Source of the DNA: Pseudomonas sp. KU43P
Lineage (GTDB): Bacteria; Pseudomonadota; Gammaproteobacteria; Pseudomonadales; Pseudomonadaceae
DNA: 64,000 nt
Assembly (NCBI RefSeq): GCF_033095865.1
Contig: NZ_AP019365.1
Span: 3,321,501 to 3,385,500 of the forward strand
Direction of reading: 5' to 3'
How positions within the stretch are numbered: the first letter of the stretch is position 1; every line of letters begins with the position of its first letter. Of this stretch, positions 18,647 to 27,035 are shown in pieces. Position numbers and translations under genes: made by a program. A model generated the notes under the pieces. The model made no database searches and was not told where the DNA came from. It saw nothing but the letters and a program-made list of their open reading frames with translations.

Positions 18647-18665
18647 TGATAGATGAGGTCTATCA
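18647..18665. promoter_or_regulatory. Candidate LysR/OxyR-type dyad upstream of FNT transporter
   Basis: TGATAGATGAGGTCTATCA: perfect 7-bp arms around 5 bases, containing ATAG-N7-CTAT, the core spacing of OxyR and other LysR-type sites. It lies about 120 bases before the FNT gene start. No LysR gene is adjacent, so a distant regulator would have to act here. Confidence 0.35.
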
Positions 18666-18784
18666 CCCCATCCACCCTATCGATTTGACTGCGTCAAATT
18701 GCCTCATTAACGTGCCGCCCCTCATCGAAGAGGCCTGGCCCTCTTCCACGGCGCTGCCGTCGTCCTTGCGTTAGAGTTGTCGAA

Positions 18785-19573
18785 ATGTCTGTAAATACCC
18801 CCTCCCGCATCACCGAGCTGGCCATCGAGGCCGGCGTCAAGAAAGCTCACCTGCCCACCCGCACCACCTTGATCCTCGGCTTTCTTGCCGGGGCGTTCAT
18901 TTCGCTCGGCTTTCTCCTGGCGATCCACGTCAGCACCATGATCCCTGCGCAATGGGCCTCGTTCGGTACCCTCTTGGGGGCTGCGGTGTTTCCCATCGGC
19001 CTGATCCTGGTAATCCTGGCCGGTGGCGAATTGCTTACCGGCAACATGATGAGCCTGCCCCTGGCAATGTTCGCCGGGCGCATTCGCCTCTGGGCGGTGG
19101 TGCGCAACTGGGCCTGGGTGACCCTGGCCAACCTGCTCGGCGCGCTGTTCGTGGCCTACTGCTTCGGCCACCTGCTCGGGCTGACCGAAGGCGCGTACCT
19201 GGCCAAGACTCTGGCGGGCGCCACCAGCAAGGTCGACGCCAGCTTCGTGCAGGCGTTCGTATCCGGCATCGGCTGCAACTGGCTGGTGTGCCTGGCAGTT
19301 TGGCTGTCCTATGCCAGCCGAGAAATGAGCGGCAAGATCCTCGGCATCTGGTTCCCGATCATGGCCTTCGTCGCCATCGGTTTTCAGCATGTGGTAGCCA
19401 ACATGTTCTTGATTCCGGCGGCGATCTTTGCCGGGTACCTGAGTGTGTGGCAGCTGCTTGAAAACCTGCTGGCGGTGTTCCTGGGCAATGCCGTGGGTGG
19501 GGCAATCTTCGTGGGGCTGGCGTATTACGCCTCGTATGGTGCTTCGGCAGCGGAGCAAAGCGCTGCCCAATAA
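18785..19573 (+). CDS. Formate/nitrite transporter (FNT) family protein
   Basis: A 262-residue integral membrane protein with six hydrophobic segments typical of the FNT channel family. Signatures include LAGGELLTGNMM (about 79-90), GIGCNWLVCLAVW and the downstream FQHVVANMFLIP. The family moves small monovalent anions such as formate, nitrite or hydrosulfide. No formate or nitrite enzyme gene is adjacent, so the substrate is open. No clear Shine-Dalgarno precedes the ATG at 18785, though the N-terminus is plausible. Confidence 0.85.
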   Translation: MSVNTPSRITELAIEAGVKKAHLPTRTTLILGFLAGAFISLGFLLAIHVSTMIPAQWASFGTLLGAAVFPIGLILVILAGGELLTGNMMSLPLAMFAGRIRLWAVVRNWAWVTLANLLGALFVAYCFGHLLGLTEGAYLAKTLAGATSKVDASFVQAFVSGIGCNWLVCLAVWLSYASREMSGKILGIWFPIMAFVAIGFQHVVANMFLIPAAIFAGYLSVWQLLENLLAVFLGNAVGGAIFVGLAYYASYGASAAEQSAAQ

Positions 19574-19661
19574 TGGCGCGCCTGAAGGCAGGCGTGACCG
19601 AGCACGTTTCTTGACGCGGTGACCGCAGAGACCGCCGCCGCACCCAGCCACTGATCATTCG

Positions 19662-20361
19662 TCAGAAGCTGCTCTGCACCTTCACCCCCAGCACCCAGGC
19701 ATCGTCGACCTCGTTGCCCTGCAGCGGTTGGTAGCCGGGGTTGTCGTAGTCCGTCTGCGGGTTGGACGCGTTGACCAGGCGCTGGTTGTCGCGATAGCGC
19801 GAGTTGGTGTGGATGCGCGCCACGCCAACGCCGATATCGTCCTGGGGACGGGCGTCGAACAACCCTTTGTAGGTGAGCCCAGCCTGGAGGAAGTGCCCGA
19901 CCTGGCTGGTTTCCCGGTCCGGCACCGTGACGTTGGCGAACAAAGACAGACCGCGCTGGGGGTCACCGTCGTGGGCCGTCACCTGCTGCTGGGCGACGAG
20001 CCAGTAACCGTACTTGCTGTCGCGGGCCAGCTTGAAGGTGGCATCTTCCCAGCCCAGGATTTTCTGCAGGTCCAGCTTGGCGCCCAAGGTGAACTGGCCG
20101 CTCCAGCGCGCGGTGTGGTCCTGGTCATAGCCGCCGTGGGCGTTGTAACCCAGCTCGCCGACGTAATCGAGGGTAAGGTCGTAGCCCTTCTGCAGCAGCT
20201 CGTTGCGCACGCCGCCCCAGTCTCCGGTCATGCCCGGTGCATCGGGGGCGAACATGCCGGCCGCCTGGGCAGCCTGACTCCCGCCAGGGCCATGGTGGTG
20301 AGCGCAATGCCCTTGAGCCAGGCGCAGGGGTGCCCGCCGTGTAAATCAGCGTATTTCATCG
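19662..20361 (-). pseudogene. oprB: Decayed carbohydrate-selective porin OprB
   Basis: The readable part (from 20255) gives ~197 residues against ~420 for intact OprB. It opens with a mature-porin sequence (APGMTGDWGGVRNELLQKGY), jumps near LGWEDATFKLARDSKYGYW, and jumps again near QPLQGNEVDDAWVLGVK before ending in the outer-membrane-type terminal Phe. Two in-frame deletions explain this. The signal peptide region is also broken: an ATG at 20361 is out of frame with the mature part, while signal-like residues WLKGIALTTMALAG and SQAAQAAG lie in two different frames. The gene is inactive as written. The OprB assignment is firm; the number of lesions is read by eye. Confidence 0.78.
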
Positions 20362-20393
20362 TGTATGGCCTCTTGTTGTTATTGTGTTGGGGG

Positions 20394-20487
20394 CCTCATC
20401 GCCGGCAAGCCGGCTCCCACAGGTACCCCACTGAGCTCAAGAACGGTGGCATCCCTGTGGGAGCCGGCTTGCCGGCGATGAGGCCTG
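20394..20487. repeat. REP pair
   Basis: Inverted REP units at 20394-20425 and 20456-20487, exact complements over the 32-base unit. It fills the gap between the decayed oprB and the truncated etfA fragment, immediately next to the latter's stop. Confidence 0.92.
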
Positions 20488-20492
20488 TTGCG

Positions 20493-20975
20493 TCAAAGCA
20501 GGTCTTGCAGCTGCGGAACCACCTCGAACAAATCCCCCACCAGCCCGTAGTCAGCCACCTGGAAGATCGGCGCTTCTTCGTTCTTGTTGATCGCGACGAT
20601 CACCTTGGAGTCCTTCATGCCGGCCAGGTGCTGGATCGCGCCGGAGATACCGACGGCGATGTACAGCTGTGGTGCAACGATCTTGCCGGTCTGGCCGACC
20701 TGCATGTCGTTCGGCACGAAGCCTGCGTCGACCGCAGCGCGCGAGGCACCGACGCCGGCGCCGAGCTTGTCGGCCAGGCTGTACAGGTGCTTGAAGTTGT
20801 CACCGTTGCCCATGCCACGGCCGCCGGAGACGACGATATTGGCAGTGGTCAGTTCTGGGCGGTCGGACTTGGCCAGCGCTTCGCCGACGAAGGCGGAGAT
20901 ACCGGCGTCGTGCGCGGCAGCAACGGTTTCAACGGCAGCCGAACCACCTTCGGCAGCCACGGCGTCGAAGCCGGT
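20493..20975 (-). pseudogene. Truncated electron transfer flavoprotein alpha subunit, C-terminal half
   Basis: From [16 protein letters not shown] to the C-terminus ([18 protein letters not shown]), about 160 residues match the FAD-binding half of EtfA, including [28 protein letters not shown] and [18 protein letters not shown]. The N-terminal ~150 residues are absent; upstream codons (to 21125) belong to the antisense of another gene fragment. Intact EtfA is ~309 residues and normally paired with etfB, which is not here. The open frame continuing to 21125 is accidental. Confidence 0.82.
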
Positions 20976-21148
20976 TTTCGTCCTGGCCCGTACCGACCCG
21001 GCTGCCGGCAAGCGCGGCATGAGCATCTTCATCGTCGACTGCCACCTGCCGGGTGTGTCCAAGGGGCCGAAGGAGCACACGATGGGCCAGCGCGCCTCGC
21101 AAGCGGGCGGGCTCAACTTCGACAACGTCGAGCTGCCCGCCGATGCCC
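20976..21148 (+). pseudogene. Internal fragment of an acyl-CoA dehydrogenase
   Basis: About 57 codons read [19 protein letters not shown] and then [19 protein letters not shown], a characteristic central acyl-CoA dehydrogenase segment. There is no start and no N- or C-terminal domain. It abuts the etfA fragment on the left (opposite strand) and a third gene fragment on the right, each within a few bases. Confidence 0.72.
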
Positions 21149-21436
21149 GTGGCCGACACTCGCCGCGCCCTCGAAGAAGCCGCCGAGCTGCAGGCGGCGT
21201 GTTTCATCATAGTGGTGGGCGGCCTGCCGGAAGGCTCATGCGACCTTGCCGACGCCCGCGAACAATTCACCGAAGGCATCGGCTGGCTGCTGAAAGACGC
21301 CCGCCGCCACGGTGTCGAAGCCGCCGGTTACCAGGGCCCGGTCGAAGTCGAGGTCTTCTCCCGCGACAACTGGTGGCAACGCCCACCGCAAGACGTGCTG
21401 CGCACCTGCGCCGAGCGCCTTCAGCAGTGCTGCTGA
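21149..21436 (+). pseudogene. Remnant of a sugar-phosphate isomerase/epimerase (TIM-barrel) gene
   Basis: About 95 codons, from an internal GTG to the TGA at 21434. The front part ([20 protein letters not shown]) and the end ([18 protein letters not shown]) are typical of AP-endonuclease-2-like sugar isomerases of ~280 residues. The central barrel between them is missing, and so is the N-terminus. Family assignment is by motif memory; the truncation is clear from length. Confidence 0.6.
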
Positions 21437-21959
21437 GCCCGCACCGCTGCCGACAACCCTCTACTGCGCGACCTCGGTGGGCAGCATCTTCAGTGGCTGG
21501 CTGTCGTCACGACTGATCGGCGCCGGCTGGTCGACCCGCAAGGCACGCGATACGGCCATGCTGCTCATGGCCTTGCTGGTGCTGCCGATCGGGCTGGCCA
21601 GCTACGTCGACTCGATGTGGCTCATGGTCGGCCTGCTGAGCCTCGCGGCAGCCGCGCACCAGGGCTGGTCGGCCAACCTGTTCACCACCGTGGCAGACAA
21701 CTTTCCACGCGCTCAGGTCGCGTCGGTGATGGGCATTGGCGGTACGGCGGGGTCGGTGGGCGGCATGATCTTTGCGCTGATGGTGGGGCTGGTCCTGGAA
21801 CACTATAAGATCTGGGGGCAACTGAACCTGGGCTACAACCTGATCTTCATCGCCTATGCCAGCGCTTACGTGGTGGCCTGGGTATCGATGCGCGTGCTGG
21901 CCCGACCGCTGGGTTCAGCAGAGCCTGCGCCCGGTCAGGATGCGCTTCACCGCCTGTGA
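21437..21959 (+). pseudogene. C-terminal half of an MFS transporter (sugar-acid type)
   Basis: About 170 codons in one frame with four to five hydrophobic helices: [18 protein letters not shown] (the loop between helices 8 and 9 in hexuronate/galactonate transporters), then SANLFTTVADNFPRAQVASV and MGIGGTAGSVGGM. The N-terminal half is missing and there is no usable start. The exact left boundary near 21440 is estimated. Confidence 0.72.
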
Positions 21960-21970
21960 TGGTTACCTGT

Positions 21971-22019
21971 CTGTTCGGGCCCTATCGCCGGCAAGCCGGC
22001 TCATACAGGGCCCGAACAG
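21971..22019. repeat. REP-like hairpin with 13-bp outer arms
   Basis: CTGTTCGGGCCCT at 21971-21983 pairs perfectly with 22007-22019, enclosing a REP core (GCCGGCAAGCCGGC). It is a single-unit hairpin rather than a head-to-head pair, and could act as a transcription barrier between the MFS remnant and the convergent pxpC gene. Confidence 0.75.
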
Positions 22020-22070
22020 GTCAGTCGGGGGCATTCGTACCATACCGTACCATTCAATACAGTACGGCAA

Positions 22071-23042
22071 TCAGCCAAACAGCCTTGCCAAGTACCCGAG
22101 CTTCTTCTTGTACGACCGCCGCGCCTCCAGCGCGTCCTCCATGCTCACCGGCAGGAATCGCGCCTGCTGGTTCGGCTGCATCTGCCCCACCAGGTCCAGG
22201 TCGGCACTGATCACCGTGCCGATCATCGCGTAGCCGCCGCCCGACACTGCATCCCGGTGCAGGATGATCGGCTCGAGCCCCGCCGGCACCTGAATCGACC
22301 CGATCGGGTAGCAGCTGTCGACGATGTTCGACGGGTCCGACCCCGCCCCGAACGGCTGCTCACGCGGCTGGAAACTCAACGCTCCACCGCCCTTGTAGCG
22401 ATAACCGATGCGATCCGCCTCGGACCCTACCGTCCAGGCATCGGTGAAGAAGCGTTGCGCAGCGGCGTCGCTCAGGCGGTGGAAGTACAGCCCCGGCACC
22501 ACTCGCAACACCACCTCCCCACCCAACGCCTGGCGCAGCGCCATCGGCAGGCTGGCCCCGGCGCGGGTCTTGCCGCTGGCCTGGCCGACGGGTAGCACAT
22601 CCCCCGCCATCAGCTTGCGCCCGTGGAAGCCACCGAGGGCACCCAAGGCATACGTCGATCGGCTACCCAGCACTTCGGGCACCTCGATGCCGCCAGCGAC
22701 CGCCAGATACGCGCGCGCGCCCGCCGTAGGGAAGCCGAAACGCAGCACCTGCCCGGCCCTGACCGCAAACGCGGTGTACGGGTGCTGCTCACGGCCATCG
22801 AGCAGTACCGGCATCTGGGCACCGCACACGGCCACCAGGGCATCGTGCTGGAACTCGAGCTCCGGCCCCACCAGCGCGCATTCGATGCCGGCAGCGCCTG
22901 CGGGGTTGCCGACCAGGTGGTTGGCCGCACGCAGGGCGTACTGGTCGAGCGCGCCCGAGGGCGGAATGCCCAGGTGATAGAAGCCTTCGCGGCCCAGGTC
23001 CTGCACGGAAGTCGCCAGGCCAGGTTTGAGTACCTTGATCAT
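22071..23042 (-). CDS. pxpC: 5-oxoprolinase subunit C (biotin-dependent carboxylase-like domain)
   Basis: A 323-residue protein of the KipA/urea amidolyase-related family (IKVLKPGLATSVQDLGREGF at the N-terminus, later IVDSCYPIGSIQVPAG and HRDAVSGGGYAMIG). With PxpA and PxpB it forms the ATP-dependent 5-oxoprolinase that opens pyroglutamate to glutamate. The start overlaps the end of pxpB by 4 bases. Gene order in transcription is A, B, C. Confidence 0.9.
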   Translation of the reverse strand: MIKVLKPGLATSVQDLGREGFYHLGIPPSGALDQYALRAANHLVGNPAGAAGIECALVGPELEFQHDALVAVCGAQMPVLLDGREQHPYTAFAVRAGQVLRFGFPTAGARAYLAVAGGIEVPEVLGSRSTYALGALGGFHGRKLMAGDVLPVGQASGKTRAGASLPMALRQALGGEVVLRVVPGLYFHRLSDAAAQRFFTDAWTVGSEADRIGYRYKGGGALSFQPREQPFGAGSDPSNIVDSCYPIGSIQVPAGLEPIILHRDAVSGGGYAMIGTVISADLDLVGQMQPNQQARFLPVSMEDALEARRSYKKKLGYLARLFG

Positions 23043-23926
23043 GCCAGCGCCTCCTGCAGCGATTTGGGATAGCCGACCGGGTCGGCGAGAAAGGCATCCA
23101 GGGAGAACTCCACCGGGCGAATACGCAGGTCGAAGCGCCCGTCCTCAACATCTGCCACGGCCTGGTCGTAGGTGCGCCGGTCGATAGGCTTGAACTGCAC
23201 GATGTCGCCCGGGCGGAAGAACACCATGTGCTCCTTCAGGTAGGCCAGGCTCTGCTGCGGGTCGTAGATCGGCGCCGGGGTCACACCGAACATCTGGTAG
23301 CCACCCGCACCACGCACCGAGTAGATACAGCCGAAACAGCCGCCATGGCCCAGGGTGAGCTTGGGTGTGTCGGTACGCGGACGCAGGTATTTGGGTACCT
23401 GCAACTGGCGCTCGCGCTCGACCATCTGGAACATGAACGGCAGGCCGGCAACGAAACCGACCATCGACACGAACCACGGCGCCCCGCTGTGGGCGGCGAT
23501 GAACGCGTCGACATGGGCCAGGCCGTTGATCCGTGCTGCGTATTCCAGGTCGGTGCTCTGCGGGTCCTGGTGGCGGTCACGAAAACGCATCAGCGTTTCA
23601 TGGGTCCAGGGGTCGTTGTACAGCACTGGAATCTCGATGATCCGCGTGCTCAACGAGCGCTCCGCCACCGCCTCGGCCTCAGCGCCGCGCACGGCTTCGA
23701 GCAAGGTTTCGGGGGCGATCAGGTCGGGGTCGAAGCGGATCTGGAACGAGGCGTTGGCCAGGCACACATCGAGCACGCCCTCCAGCGCCAGGCGCTCGAC
23801 CGCGCGAGTGACCGCCAGCCCTTTGAAGAAGGCCTCGAGCGACATGCTCTCGCTGACCTCGGCGAACAGGTGCTCGTCGGCACCAAAGCTGTAGCGGATC
23901 GGGTGGGTGGCAAGCGGCTCGGCCAT
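23039..23926 (-). CDS. pxpB: 5-oxoprolinase subunit B (KipI family)
   Basis: A 295-residue protein of the allophanate hydrolase subunit 1/KipI family (HPIRYSFGADEHLFAEVSE start, SMVGFVAGLPFMFQM and GHGGCFGCIYSVRGAGGYQM further on). The ATG at 23926 is chosen over one at 23998 because AAGGAG lies 5 bases upstream and family members begin here. It lies 68 bp after pxpA and overlaps pxpC by 4 bases. Confidence 0.9.
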   Translation of the reverse strand: MAEPLATHPIRYSFGADEHLFAEVSESMSLEAFFKGLAVTRAVERLALEGVLDVCLANASFQIRFDPDLIAPETLLEAVRGAEAEAVAERSLSTRIIEIPVLYNDPWTHETLMRFRDRHQDPQSTDLEYAARINGLAHVDAFIAAHSGAPWFVSMVGFVAGLPFMFQMVERERQLQVPKYLRPRTDTPKLTLGHGGCFGCIYSVRGAGGYQMFGVTPAPIYDPQQSLAYLKEHMVFFRPGDIVQFKPIDRRTYDQAVADVEDGRFDLRIRPVEFSLDAFLADPVGYPKSLQEALA

Positions 23927-23994
23927 GTCTGCTCCTTTTCTTGGAATCTTTATCGGTAAGGCAGGCAAAAACAATGCAGTGCGGCGGGTATCCG

Positions 23995-24753
23995 TCAACG
24001 CGGTGTGCGCACCTCGATACCGGCGTTGTTCAGTGCTGCACGCGTAGCCTCCACCAGGCCCAGGGCGCCCGGCGTGTCGCTGTGCAGGCAGATGGAGTCG
24101 AATTCGATCGCCAGGTCCTGGCCTTCGACGGTGCGCACAACACCTTCCTGACAGGCGCGCAGCACACGCTCGGCGACCCGTTGCGGTTCATAGCCGCGCA
24201 CGTTACGGGTGAACACGATGGAGCCACTCAGGTCGTACTCGCGGTCGGCATAGAACTCGCGCACCACCGGCTGGCCAAGTGCCTGGGCAATGCGGCAGAT
24301 CACCGAGCCCGGCATGCAGTACAACAGCAGCTCTGGCTCGATCACCTGCAGGTTTTCCACCAGCAGCCGCGCCGCCTCTTCATCACGGGCCAGGTGCATG
24401 TACAGCGCGCCGTGCGGCTTGATGTGCTGCAGGCGGATGCCCTGGGCACGGGCGATTTCCCGCAGTGCCCCAAGCTGGTAGAGCATGTCGTCGACCAGCT
24501 CCTGGGCCGGCGCGCTGATGTGCCGGCGGCCAAAGCCGACCAGGTCACGGAACCCCGGATGCGCCCCCACCGCCACGCCCAACGCCTTGGCGCGTTCTAC
24601 CGTGCGGCGCATGGTGCCGGGGTCGCCGGCATGGAAGCCGGTGGCGATGTTGGCCGAGCTGATGAACGCCATCAGTTCGTTGTCGACGCCATCACCGATG
24701 CTCCACGGGCCGAAACCTTCACCCATGTCCGAATTGAAATCTACCGCCTGCAT
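23995..24753 (-). CDS. pxpA: 5-oxoprolinase subunit A (LamB/YcsF family)
   Basis: A 252-residue LamB/YcsF protein. It opens with [14 protein letters not shown] and contains [29 protein letters not shown] and KPHGALYMH, all family hallmarks. AGGAG is 7 bases upstream of the ATG. It is the first gene of the pxpA-pxpB-pxpC operon, divergent from a LysR regulator gene 121 bp away that probably controls it. Confidence 0.92.
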   Translation of the reverse strand: MQAVDFNSDMGEGFGPWSIGDGVDNELMAFISSANIATGFHAGDPGTMRRTVERAKALGVAVGAHPGFRDLVGFGRRHISAPAQELVDDMLYQLGALREIARAQGIRLQHIKPHGALYMHLARDEEAARLLVENLQVIEPELLLYCMPGSVICRIAQALGQPVVREFYADREYDLSGSIVFTRNVRGYEPQRVAERVLRACQEGVVRTVEGQDLAIEFDSICLHSDTPGALGLVEATRAALNNAGIEVRTPR

Positions 24754-24820
24754 GCTTGTTCTCCTGGCGCTTGTGACTGCATGCAGGCCACGTTAGATTC
24801 TCCACCGCCCCCTTGGGAAG

Positions 24821-24858
24821 ATCTATAAACAGATAGGGTGTCTTCGGAAAAACAGATA
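24821..24858. promoter_or_regulatory. Candidate LysR operator in the pxpA/lysR divergent promoter
   Basis: CTAT-N6-ATAG at 24823-24836 within a T-N11-A type context, followed by a direct repeat of AACAGATA (24828-24835 and 24851-24858, 23 bases apart). Located between the divergent pxpA and LysR starts. Confidence 0.45.
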
Positions 24859-24874
24859 CCCAGGAGCCGTCTTC

Positions 24875-25792
24875 GTGTCACTGACCCTGCGCCAGGTTCG
24901 CTACTTCGTCGCCACCGCCGAGATAGGCCAGATCTCCCAGGCGGCGATCCACCTGAACATCTCCCAGTCAGCGGTGACCACCGCGATCAAGGAGCTGGAG
25001 GCGATGCTGGGCGTGCTGCTGTTCCAGCGCTCGCCCCAGGACATGAACCTGACCGACGCCGGCCGGCACTTTCTCAACCGCGCCTACGTGATTCTGCGCA
25101 GCGTCGACGACGCGCTGAACAGCCCCCTGCCGGATGTGCGCGCCAGCGGCCTGCTGCGCCTGGCGGCCAGCTACACGGTGATCGGCTACTTCCTGCCGCA
25201 CCATTTGCAGCGCCTGGAGCACTGGCACCCGGATGTGACGCTGCAGGTGCACGAACAGGAGCGCAGCACCATCGAGCAAGGCCTGCTGGAGGGCCGCTTC
25301 GACATGGCCGTGGTGCTCACCGCCAACCTCACGCACCCCGACATCGTCTCGGAAACCCTGTTCAACTCCGAACGCCGCCTGTGGCTGCCGAGCCATCACC
25401 CACTGTGCGAGCGCTCGGCCGTGAGCCTCGCCGACGTTGCCCGTGAGCCCTTCATCCTGCTTACCGTGGACGAAGCCGAACAAAGCGCCATGCGCTACTG
25501 GGAACAGGCCGGCCAGCGGCCCAGCGTGCGCGTGCGGACCAGTTCGGTGGAGGCGGTGCGCAGCATGGTCGCCAACGGCAGCGGCGTGGCGATCCTCTCG
25601 GACCTGGTGCACCGGCCCTGGTCGCTGGAGGGCAAGCGCATCGAAACCGTGACCATCAGCGACCCGGTGACGCCGATGAGCGTGGGCTTGGCCTGGCACC
25701 GTGAGCGGGCCTTCAGCCCGGCGATGCAGGCGCTGCGCAATTACTTCCATGATGCATTCCTGGCGCCGCAACAGCTTTCTGCGCGGCGCTGA
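24875..25792 (+). CDS. LysR-family transcriptional regulator
   Basis: A 305-residue LysR protein with the N-terminal winged helix (LTLRQVRYFVATAEIGQISQ, HLNISQSAVTTAIKELE) and a standard ligand-binding domain. It starts with GTG at 24875, with AGGAG 8 bases before it. Divergent from the 5-oxoprolinase operon, which it likely regulates, and upstream of yddG on the same strand (62-bp gap), so it might also influence the exporter. Confidence 0.88.
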   Translation: MSLTLRQVRYFVATAEIGQISQAAIHLNISQSAVTTAIKELEAMLGVLLFQRSPQDMNLTDAGRHFLNRAYVILRSVDDALNSPLPDVRASGLLRLAASYTVIGYFLPHHLQRLEHWHPDVTLQVHEQERSTIEQGLLEGRFDMAVVLTANLTHPDIVSETLFNSERRLWLPSHHPLCERSAVSLADVAREPFILLTVDEAEQSAMRYWEQAGQRPSVRVRTSSVEAVRSMVANGSGVAILSDLVHRPWSLEGKRIETVTISDPVTPMSVGLAWHRERAFSPAMQALRNYFHDAFLAPQQLSARR

Positions 25793-25854
25793 GCCCGTGA
25801 CCCGTAGCAGCCGAGCCTTTAGACTTGGTGCTTTTTCACTCAAGAGAGCCCACC

Positions 25855-26739
25855 ATGCGCATCACCAGCCCCTCAGCCGCGACCGCCTGCGGCCTGGCGG
25901 CGATCCTGTTGTGGAGCACGGCCAGCGGCCTGATCCGCAGTGTCAGCGAGCACTTCGGCCCGATTGGCGGCGCCGCGCTGATCTACACCCTCGGCGCCGT
26001 CCTGCTGGTGATGCTGCTTGGCCGCCCTCGCCTGCGCCATGCATCGCCCTTCTACCTGATCAGCGGGTCGGCGCTGTTCGTTGCCTACGAGATCTGCCTG
26101 TGCCTGGCCCTGGGTTACGCCGTGAGCCGCACTCAGGCTATCCAACTGGTGGTGGTCAATTATCTATGGCCGAGCCTGACGGTATTGCTGGCGATCTTCA
26201 TGAACCGCCAACCGGCGCGCTGGCTGATCGTGCCCGGCACCGCCATCGCCCTGCTGGGCATCCTCTGGGTGGTGAGTACCGAGGGGCTGTCCCTGGACAG
26301 CATCGCCAGCAACATTGCTTCCAATCCGCTGAGCTACAGCCTGGCGGCCGCCTGCGCGATCACCTTTGCCTTGTACTGCAACGTGACCCGGCGCTATGCC
26401 AATGGGCAAAGCCATGTGGTGCTGTTCTTTGTACTGACGGCTGGGGTGCTGTGGGTGAAGTACCTGTTCAGCAGCGAGGCGTTGCCGGCTTTTTCGCTGG
26501 CGCACAGCTTGGAGTTGCTCGCCGCGGCGGTGGGCATGGCGGGCGGTTATGCGCTTTGGAACATTGGCATTCTGCGTGGGAACCTGACGTTGCTGGCCAC
26601 CGCGTCGTATGCGGCGCCGGTGCTGTCATCGGCGTTTGCTGCGGCTTGGCTTGGGGCGCAGCTGGGGTTGCAGTTCTGGCAGGGGGCGGTGCTGGTGACG
26701 GCGGGGTCGTTGCTGTGTTGGCAGGCTACGCGGGGGTGA
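25855..26739 (+). CDS. yddG: Aromatic amino acid exporter YddG (DMT/EamA family)
   Basis: A 294-residue DMT transporter with ten hydrophobic helices. It follows E. coli YddG closely along its length (ILLWSTASGLIRSVSEHFGP, FVAYEICLCLALGYA, VVNYLWPSLTVLLAI, and the end GSLLCWQATRG). The ATG at 25855 with AGAGAG upstream gives the family length; an earlier in-frame start would add ten residues. The known role of YddG is export of aromatic amino acids and some toxic analogues. Confidence 0.87.
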   Translation: MRITSPSAATACGLAAILLWSTASGLIRSVSEHFGPIGGAALIYTLGAVLLVMLLGRPRLRHASPFYLISGSALFVAYEICLCLALGYAVSRTQAIQLVVVNYLWPSLTVLLAIFMNRQPARWLIVPGTAIALLGILWVVSTEGLSLDSIASNIASNPLSYSLAAACAITFALYCNVTRRYANGQSHVVLFFVLTAGVLWVKYLFSSEALPAFSLAHSLELLAAAVGMAGGYALWNIGILRGNLTLLATASYAAPVLSSAFAAAWLGAQLGLQFWQGAVLVTAGSLLCWQATRG

Positions 26740-27035
26740 AGGCTTGCCACGACGTCTTTGGTGTTCATGAAATCGAGCGCCGCCCGCGCGGCGCATCGCG
26801 GATGAATCCGCTCCTACATTTGTTGCAACGTGCCATTGTCTGTAAGGCCATAGTTGTCCGCTTTTGGCGCCCGCCGAAAAATCGCGCTGGCCTGTAGGAG
26901 CGGATTCATCCGCGATGCGCCGCGCGGGCGGCGCTCGGTCTCGTGAACGACACAAACCACCCTACCCCAACCGAACATTCCGCCCCCCACACCGTCATAA
27001 CTTGAGCACATGCCGACCCGCAGCGAGGACGCGAA
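26740..27035. other. Intergenic region dominated by a long inverted repeat
   Basis: About 300 bases between yddG and the GH13 gene. Nearly all is the 56-bp inverted repeat described separately and its 74-base spacer. The last 85 bases hold the promoter zone and GAGGA ribosome site of the GH13 gene. No gene seen. Confidence 0.6.
26763..26948. repeat. Inverted repeat with 56-bp arms, second REP class
   Basis: Arms at 26763-26818 and 26893-26948 are complementary over 56 bases with about three mismatches confined to the outer ten. The core (GTAGGAGCGGATTCATCCGC) differs from the GCCGGC-type REP used elsewhere in the window; this is another palindromic repeat class common in fluorescent pseudomonads. 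Confidence 0.9.

Larger units (their letters stand above)
18310..18784. other. 475-bp intergenic region: REP pair, dyad site, hairpin
   Basis: No gene supported. It holds a REP pair (18335-18428), an unassigned stretch 18429-18640, a 19-bp dyad (18647-18665), and a hairpin with 7-bp arms GAAGAGG/CCTCTTC (18727-18746) that would fall in the leader of the FNT transporter mRNA. A 70-codon reading frame at 18380-18592 on the minus strand has no start signal and overlaps the REP, so it is not called. Confidence 0.5.

Noticed and set aside
20584..21516. 310-codon + frame apparently a single gene
   Set aside because: Only codons about 20976-21148 look like protein; the first part is antisense to the etfA fragment and the last part is out of frame with the isomerase fragment.
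20493..21959. Phage or transposon insertion as cause of the gene fragments
   Set aside because: No integrase, transposase, inverted ends or target duplication could be seen.
26763..26948. Possible insertion sequence ends
   Set aside because: Arms enclose only 74 bases with no transposase; better explained as a REP-class pair.
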